Shown here: in pieces, positions 58,798-64,000 of the stretch | How the letters are laid out: each line of letters begins with the position of its first letter | Numbering within the stretch: position 1 is the first letter of the stretch | NCBI RefSeq assembly: GCF_902806985.1 | Contig: NZ_CADCXY010000001.1 | Coordinates: 186,001 to 250,000, forward strand | From: Pseudidiomarina piscicola | GTDB lineage: Bacteria; Pseudomonadota; Gammaproteobacteria; Enterobacterales; Alteromonadaceae | DNA length: 64,000 nucleotides | Direction: 5' to 3' | Translations under genes and position numbers: made by a program | Notes under the pieces: generated by a model | Told to the model about the DNA's origin: nothing | What the model saw: the letters and a program-made list of their open reading frames with translations, nothing else | Databases searched by the model: none

Positions 58798-60705
58798 ATG
58801 AGCTATCAAGTGCTCGCCCGAAAATGGCGACCGCATAAATTCGCAGAAGTGGTTGGCCAGCAGCATGTGTTGAAGCCAGTCATGAATGCGTTGCAATCTG
58901 GTCGGTTACATCATGCCTGGTTGTTGACCGGTACCCGGGGCGTGGGTAAAACCACCATTGCACGGATCTTAGCGAAAAGTTTGAACTGCGAAAATGGCAT
59001 CACGGCGGAGCCTTGTGGAACCTGTGCTGCCTGTGTTGCCATTGATGAAGGACGATTCGTCGACTTGTTAGAGATCGACGCCGCATCACGAACCAAAGTT
59101 GAAGATACCCGCGAGCTATTAGATAACGTTCAATATCGGCCAACCCATGGTCGTTACAAAGTCTACCTGATAGACGAAGTACATATGTTATCGCGCCATA
59201 GCTTTAACGCGTTGCTAAAAACGTTGGAAGAGCCGCCGGAACACGTTAAGTTTCTGCTGGCCACCACAGATCCGCAGAAGCTGCCGATTACCGTGTTATC
59301 ACGGTGTTTGCAGTTCAACCTGAAAGCGCTTGATCGACAAGAAATTTTTGATCATTTGGCCTTTGTGCTGCAGCAAGAAGCCATTCCATTTGAAGACGCC
59401 GCGCTAACCGCGATTGCGCGTGCTGCGCAGGGCAGTATGCGCGATGCCTTGAGTTTGACCGATCAAGCGATTGCGCAGAGTGAACAGCAGGTCACCATGG
59501 CGGGTGTGCAGCAAATGCTTGGTGCGGTACCAAGTTTTGAACTTGCGACACTGCTCGAGCAAGTGCTTGCAGGCAAGGGCGAAGCGTTACTATCGACCTT
59601 GACGCGGGTTGCCGGCCAAGTACCAGACTTGAGTAGCCTTCTTGCCGAATTACAGAACTTTGTGCATCAATTGGCGTTGGTGCAAGCGGTACCAGAAACC
59701 GCTGAGACCTTAGGGTTAAGTACCGAAGATCAGCACTTAGCTCAGCACCTGCCGGCGGAACTGTTACAGGTGTATTACGATATTCTTGTGCAAGGCCGCC
59801 GTGATCTTGATTATGCCGCGGATGTGCGCAGCGGTGTCGAGATGACCTTGTTACGACTTATGGCGTTCCGGCCACAGAAATTATCGATTGTTGAGCGTTC
59901 GCCAGCGGCAGTGACGCAGGTGGAAACACACCGTTCGGCGACGACAGCGGCAGCAGCAGAAGAAAAGTCCGCGGTGCCTGAGTCTCGCTTAGGCAATGAA
60001 ACTCCTGACGTACCTGTGTCAGCGATGCCAGAGCCTGCACCGGAACCGGAGCCCGTTTCAGAGCCGGTCCCAGAGCCAACACCAGAACTCGTATCAGAGC
60101 CGGCCCCTGAGCCAGAACCTGAGCCAGAACCAGAGCCAAAACCAGAGCTAAGCACGGCACCAGAACCAGAGCCAGCACCGTCACCCGAGCCGGCAACTCA
60201 ACCAGAGCCTGAGCCGCCGCAAGAAGCGGCAGCAGAGACACCGGAAGATAGTCTTTCAGCTTTGCTCGAAACGCGCGAATTGTTGCAGCAAAAAAAAAAT
60301 CCTGAAATCTTAGCGGAAACGCGCAGCGCAGCTGAAGTTGATCGTTGGGCGGCGCTCATCGATAGCGTAGAGCTCGAAGGATTGGCGCGGCAACTGGCGC
60401 GCAACAGCGTCTTGCAGAAGCAAGATAACGGTTATGTTCTGGTGGTGCGAGAGGCCTGGCAACACTTACTGAACGATGGCGCCTGTGCGACGATTCGATC
60501 GGTTTTTGCGGAGGCCCTTGATTTACAGTTATTGGACATCATTATTGGTAATGCAGAACATGCGACGCCGTTTGAAATTCAACAGCACATTGATGCCGAA
60601 CGACTCGCCCAAGCTAAACGGCTTTTAGCAAGTGACCCTTTGGTCAAAGAACTGCAACAGTCGTTCGGTGCTGAGTTACAAGAAGACTCAGTGAAACCAC
60701 TTTAG
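58798..60705 (+). CDS. dnaX: DNA polymerase III tau (and probably gamma) subunit
   Basis: Clamp-loader motor. 635 residues. N-terminal AAA+ domain with Walker A 'GTRGVGKTT' (about 45-53), a four-Cys zinc knuckle ('[16 protein letters not shown]'), DEVHML and the sensor '[11 protein letters not shown]'; collar helices; then an unusual Pro-Glu-rich linker (about 411-478) made of degenerate PEPEP repeats; then the tau-specific C-terminal domain ('[24 protein letters not shown]') that binds the polymerase alpha subunit. A ten-A run at 60290-60299 (codons 498-501) may give a shorter gamma form of about 502 residues. It is followed by ybaB after 22 bp. Confidence 0.95.
   Translation: MSYQVLARKWRPHKFAEVVGQQHVLKPVMNALQSGRLHHAWLLTGTRGVGKTTIARILAKSLNCENGITAEPCGTCAACVAIDEGRFVDLLEIDAASRTKVEDTRELLDNVQYRPTHGRYKVYLIDEVHMLSRHSFNALLKTLEEPPEHVKFLLATTDPQKLPITVLSRCLQFNLKALDRQEIFDHLAFVLQQEAIPFEDAALTAIARAAQGSMRDALSLTDQAIAQSEQQVTMAGVQQMLGAVPSFELATLLEQVLAGKGEALLSTLTRVAGQVPDLSSLLAELQNFVHQLALVQAVPETAETLGLSTEDQHLAQHLPAELLQVYYDILVQGRRDLDYAADVRSGVEMTLLRLMAFRPQKLSIVERSPAAVTQVETHRSATTAAAAEEKSAVPESRLGNETPDVPVSAMPEPAPEPEPVSEPVPEPTPELVSEPAPEPEPEPEPEPKPELSTAPEPEPAPSPEPATQPEPEPPQEAAAETPEDSLSALLETRELLQQKKNPEILAETRSAAEVDRWAALIDSVELEGLARQLARNSVLQKQDNGYVLVVREAWQHLLNDGACATIRSVFAEALDLQLLDIIIGNAEHATPFEIQQHIDAERLAQAKRLLASDPLVKELQQSFGAELQEDSVKPL
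60290..60299 (+). promoter_or_regulatory. dnaX: Candidate programmed slippage site in dnaX (A10)
   Basis: Ten consecutive A, read in frame as CAA AAA AAA AAT, include the -1 slippery heptamer A-AAA-AAA. One base back gives AAA TCC TGA, stopping after two codons; one base forward gives ATC CTG AAA TCT TAG. Either slip yields a protein without the tau C-terminal domain, as in E. coli (ribosomal slip) and Thermus (transcriptional slip). Confidence 0.7.
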
Positions 60706-60727
60706 TAAAGACAAATAAGAGGTCAGT

Positions 60728-61057
60728 ATGTTTAAAGGTGGAATGGGAAATATGATGAAGCAAGCGCAGCAAATGCAAGAGCGCATGCAACAAGCCCAAG
60801 AAGAAATTGCCAACCTAGAAGTGACCGGTGAAGCCGGCGCCGGCATGGTTAAAGTGACAATGCTAGGGAATCACAACGTGCGTCGTGTGAATGTCGACCC
60901 AAGCTTACTTGAAGACGACGATCAAGAAATGCTGGAAGACTTAATTGCCGCGGCGATTAATGATGCCGTGCGACGTGTCGAGCAAACCACAAAAGAGCGG
61001 ATGTCAGAAGTGACCGGTGGAATGAATTTACCACCAGGTATGAAGCTACCATTTTAA
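60728..61057 (+). CDS. ybaB: YbaB/EbfC-family nucleoid-associated protein
   Basis: 109-residue DNA-binding protein of the nucleoid. Starts '[20 protein letters not shown]', with a helical dimer arm and then '[28 protein letters not shown]' (in part) typical of EbfC. It ends [11 protein letters not shown]. It sits between dnaX and recR, the conserved place. Confidence 0.97.
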   Translation: MFKGGMGNMMKQAQQMQERMQQAQEEIANLEVTGEAGAGMVKVTMLGNHNVRRVNVDPSLLEDDDQEMLEDLIAAAINDAVRRVEQTTKERMSEVTGGMNLPPGMKLPF

Positions 61058-61069
61058 GGGGCACTCGCC

Positions 61070-61684
61070 ATGCGATTAAGCCCAGCTATTACAGAGCTCA
61101 TGCGCGCACTAAGGACATTGCCTGGGGTGGGTCCTAAATCCGCCCAACGTATGGCGTTTCAAATTCTGGAACGCCAACGTGAGAACGGCTTACAACTGTC
61201 TCAAGCTTTGGCACAAGCCATTGAGCGGGTCGGGCACTGCGATGTTTGTCGTACTCTTACAGAGGCACAGACTTGCGAATTGTGTGCTGATGAAAAGCGT
61301 CGTAGTGCGGGCTTATTGTGTATTGTGGAAACCCCAGCAGATGTCTTAGCAATTGAGCAAACCGGACAGTACAAAGGCTGCTACTTTGTGCTGATGGGGC
61401 ATCTATCGCCCCTTGATGGCATCGGGCCGGAGGATATCGGTCTTGATAAGCTCGCCGAGCGTTTAGCTACGGAAGGCATTAGTGAAATTATTTTGGCCAC
61501 GAACCCGACCATTGAAGGCGAGGCGACGGCGCATTACATTGCGGAACTCGCACGTCAACATCACATCAATACCTCGCGCATCGCTCACGGTGTTCCTGTC
61601 GGTGGTGAGTTAGAGTATGTTGATCAAGCCACCTTAGGCCACGCGTTTAGTGGCCGAAAACGTATCGATTTTGATGCGTTTTAA
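61070..61684 (+). CDS. recR: Recombination protein RecR
   Basis: Part of RecFOR, which loads RecA on gapped DNA. 204 residues: helix-hairpin-helix ('[17 protein letters not shown]'), a four-Cys zinc finger ('[16 protein letters not shown]') near residues 57-72, and a Toprim domain ('[14 protein letters not shown]', '[16 protein letters not shown]'). It lies 12 nt after ybaB. Confidence 0.97.
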   Translation: MRLSPAITELMRALRTLPGVGPKSAQRMAFQILERQRENGLQLSQALAQAIERVGHCDVCRTLTEAQTCELCADEKRRSAGLLCIVETPADVLAIEQTGQYKGCYFVLMGHLSPLDGIGPEDIGLDKLAERLATEGISEIILATNPTIEGEATAHYIAELARQHHINTSRIAHGVPVGGELEYVDQATLGHAFSGRKRIDFDAF

Positions 61685-61686
61685 GA

Positions 61687-61714
61687 CTTGAATTCGTTTA
61701 TTACGTCCCCATCT
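61687..61714 (+). promoter_or_regulatory. Sigma-32 heat-shock promoter of htpG
   Basis: CTTGAAT (61687-61693), a 13-bp gap and CCCCATCT (61707-61714) match the RpoH consensus (CTTGAAA N11-16 CCCCATNT). It lies just after recR and about 40 bp before the htpG ATG at 61756. Confidence 0.88.
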
Positions 61715-61755
61715 CTGCTCTAGTGTTCATCAACAATAGTGCAGGAGAGTCCACT

Positions 61756-63648
61756 ATGGCGGAGACCCGTCAAGCAGAAACCCATGGGTTTCAGACTGAA
61801 GTGAAGCAACTGCTTCACCTGATGATTCATTCGCTTTATTCCAACAAGGAAATCTTTCTACGCGAACTGGTATCCAATGCCTCAGATGCGGCGGATAAGT
61901 TGCGTTTTAAAGCGTTGAGCGATAGTAAACTGATTGCCGATGATGCCGAGCTGCGCGTACGCGTCAGTGTCGACAAAGAGGCCGGTACCATCACCATTAG
62001 CGATAACGGTGTTGGTATGACGCGTGATGAAGTGATGAGTAACCTCGGTACCATCGCCAAGTCTGGTACGTCTGAATTTTTCAGTAAGTTGTCAGGCGAT
62101 GAAGCCAAAGACAGCCGCCTGATTGGTCAATTCGGCGTCGGTTTTTATTCTGCCTTTATCGTTGCCGATAGTGTTCTAGTTCGCACCCGCGCTGCTGGCT
62201 CACAGAGCAATGAAGGTGTTGAATGGAGTTCTCAAGGTGAAGGCGAATTTGATCTTCGTCTGATTGAGAAGGCACAACGCGGCACTGATATTATTTTACA
62301 GGTGCGCGACGATGCCCAAGACTTCCTCGATGAAAGTCGCTTAAAAGGCATTATCACCAAATACTCAGATCATTTGAGCATTCCAGTGCAAATGCCAGAA
62401 CGTGATGACGATGGCAAAGCCACCGAATGGAAAGCGGTAAACTCTGGACAGGCGCTGTGGACGCGTGAAAAAAGCGACATTGGCGATGACGAATATAAAG
62501 AGTTTTATAAAACCATCGCGCATGACTTCGAAGACCCGCTGTTGTGGAGCCACAACAAAGTAGAAGGCACCCAAGAATATACCAGCTTGCTCTATGTTCC
62601 GAAGCGCGCGCCTTGGGACCTTTGGAATCGTGAGCAGCAACACGGTATTAAATTATATGTGAAGCGGGTGTTCATTATGGACGACGCACAACAATTAATG
62701 CCTACCTATTTGCGCTTCGTACGCGGCCTTATGGATTCGAATGATTTGCCGCTGAACGTGTCGCGTGAAATATTGCAAGACAACAAAGTAACGCGCGCAA
62801 TGCGTAGTGGCAGCACCAAGAAAGTTCTTGGTATGCTGAAAAAGCTTGCCCGTGATGATGCCGAAGCCTATCAAGAGTTTTGGAATACCTTTGGCACAGT
62901 GCTCAAAGAGGGGCCTGCGGAGGACCATGCGAACCAAGAAAAAATCGCTGAATTATTGCGTTTTGCTTCAACCCATGAAGACAAGACCGAAGCGACTGTT
63001 AGCTTAGATGCTTACCTGGAGCGCATGCCTGAGCAACAAGACAAGATTTATTACATTGTTGCCGATAGCTATGAAGCGGCGCGTGATAACCCAGCGCTTG
63101 AAATCTTCCGTAAGAAAGGCATCGAGGTCTTACTTCTATCTGAGCGCATCGATGAATGGCTCATGAGTCATCTTACCGAGTACAAAGAAAAGGCTTTCCA
63201 AAGCGTTACGCGTGGCGACCTTGACCTTGGTGACTTAGAAGATGAAGAAGCCAAGCAACAGCAAGAAGAGCTTGAGAAGACCTTTGAAGAGCAAGTGAAG
63301 CGTTTTGAAAGTGCGCTTGGTGACAAGGTTAAAAGCGTTCGTGTAACCCATCGCCTAACAAGTTCGCCGGCCTGTATCGTTACCGATGAAAACGATATGA
63401 GCACGCAGATGGCGAAATTGATGGAAGCGGCTGGGCAAGCAGTGCCAGAAACGAAGTATATTTTCGAACTAAACCCGGAACACACGTTGGTACAACGCGT
63501 TGTGTCGGTGGAAGACGAAGCGAAGTTTTCCGAATGGGCACAGTTACTGCTTGACCAAGCGACACTGGCAGAGCGGGGCAGCTTGAAAGACCCAGCTCAG
63601 TTTGTGACGCGGTTAAACCGCTTAATGATGGAGCTAACAGACTTGTAA
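61756..63648 (+). CDS. htpG: Chaperone HtpG (Hsp90)
   Basis: Bacterial Hsp90. The ATG at 61756 follows GGAGAG and gives [20 protein letters not shown] for 630 residues; an upstream in-frame ATG at 61723 lies at the expected transcription start and is unlikely. The GHKL ATPase motifs are present: '[15 protein letters not shown]', 'ISDNGVGMT' and '[11 protein letters not shown]'. The middle domain has '[11 protein letters not shown]'. It is preceded by a clear heat-shock promoter. Confidence 0.97.
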   Translation: MAETRQAETHGFQTEVKQLLHLMIHSLYSNKEIFLRELVSNASDAADKLRFKALSDSKLIADDAELRVRVSVDKEAGTITISDNGVGMTRDEVMSNLGTIAKSGTSEFFSKLSGDEAKDSRLIGQFGVGFYSAFIVADSVLVRTRAAGSQSNEGVEWSSQGEGEFDLRLIEKAQRGTDIILQVRDDAQDFLDESRLKGIITKYSDHLSIPVQMPERDDDGKATEWKAVNSGQALWTREKSDIGDDEYKEFYKTIAHDFEDPLLWSHNKVEGTQEYTSLLYVPKRAPWDLWNREQQHGIKLYVKRVFIMDDAQQLMPTYLRFVRGLMDSNDLPLNVSREILQDNKVTRAMRSGSTKKVLGMLKKLARDDAEAYQEFWNTFGTVLKEGPAEDHANQEKIAELLRFASTHEDKTEATVSLDAYLERMPEQQDKIYYIVADSYEAARDNPALEIFRKKGIEVLLLSERIDEWLMSHLTEYKEKAFQSVTRGDLDLGDLEDEEAKQQQEELEKTFEEQVKRFESALGDKVKSVRVTHRLTSSPACIVTDENDMSTQMAKLMEAAGQAVPETKYIFELNPEHTLVQRVVSVEDEAKFSEWAQLLLDQATLAERGSLKDPAQFVTRLNRLMMELTDL

Positions 63649-63717
63649 AGCGGGCCTCTAGGCGGTAAAGTTCGACCTAAATACCATGCAAACCGAAAAT
63701 GACAAAAGAGGTTGTAA

Positions 63718-64000
<283 letters not shown>

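Overview
The window is a stretch of chromosome from a gammaproteobacterium. Gene content and order (mrdA-rlmH-rsfS, holA-lptE-leuS, lnt-corC-ybeY-ybeZ-miaB-ubiF-tRNA cluster, lolB/hemA-prfA-prmC-sirB2-sirB1-kdsA, apt-dnaX-ybaB-recR-htpG-adk) follow Escherichia coli blocks closely. The TonB2/TtpC-type system, RibBX, PsrA-like regulator next to fadE and tryptophan 2,3-dioxygenase fit an Alteromonadales member, probably near Idiomarina/Pseudidiomarina. That placement is inferred from protein character and not from a database search.

Layout. 1-11.7 kb (minus strand): cell-wall, ribosome, NAD, LPS-assembly, leucyl-tRNA and lipoprotein genes, ending in miaB. 11.7-14.6 kb: a DMT transporter, ubiF, and a five-gene tRNA operon (Met, Leu, Gln, Gln, Leu) with a clear promoter and terminator. 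14.6-16.7 kb: SDR-fumC. 16.75-21.0 kb: an accessory operon of a cupredoxin-like protein, a membrane GGDEF/EAL protein, a DUF3034 protein and a truncated haemoglobin with a signal peptide. 21-26 kb (minus): ychF-pth-rplY-prs-ispE-lolB. 26-33.3 kb (plus): hemA-prfA-prmC-(receiver)-sirB2-sirB1-(DUF819)-kdsA. 33.4-38.1 kb: TetR/PsrA-like regulator, fadE, ettA. 38.2-42.3 kb: glyA-nrdR-ribD-ribBX. 42.2-46.3 kb (minus): panE, AmpG-like permease, cyclophilin, rlmG. 46.3-48.2 kb: KAS III-like enzyme and enoyl-CoA hydratase. 48.3-48.7 kb: 4.5S RNA followed by two mutually inverted short-repeat arrays around a heptamer repeat. 48.7-50.1 kb: kynA and priC. 50.5-55.5 kb: a six-gene TonB2/TtpC-type energy-transduction operon. 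55.6-57.6 kb: an operon with a Cys-rich precursor peptide (ten EGKCG-type motifs), a DUF692/MNIO enzyme and a DUF2063 partner, resembling the copper-binding bufferin/HvfABC RiPP systems. 57.7-64 kb: a 41-residue membrane peptide, a lone receiver, apt, dnaX, ybaB, recR, htpG and the start of adk.

The items most worth a second look are the MNIO RiPP operon, the cupredoxin/c-di-GMP/DUF3034/periplasmic globin operon, a ten-A slippery run in dnaX with stops immediately behind it in both other frames, the inverted repeat arrays after the 4.5S RNA gene, and shared PsrA-like operators ahead of fatty-acid genes.
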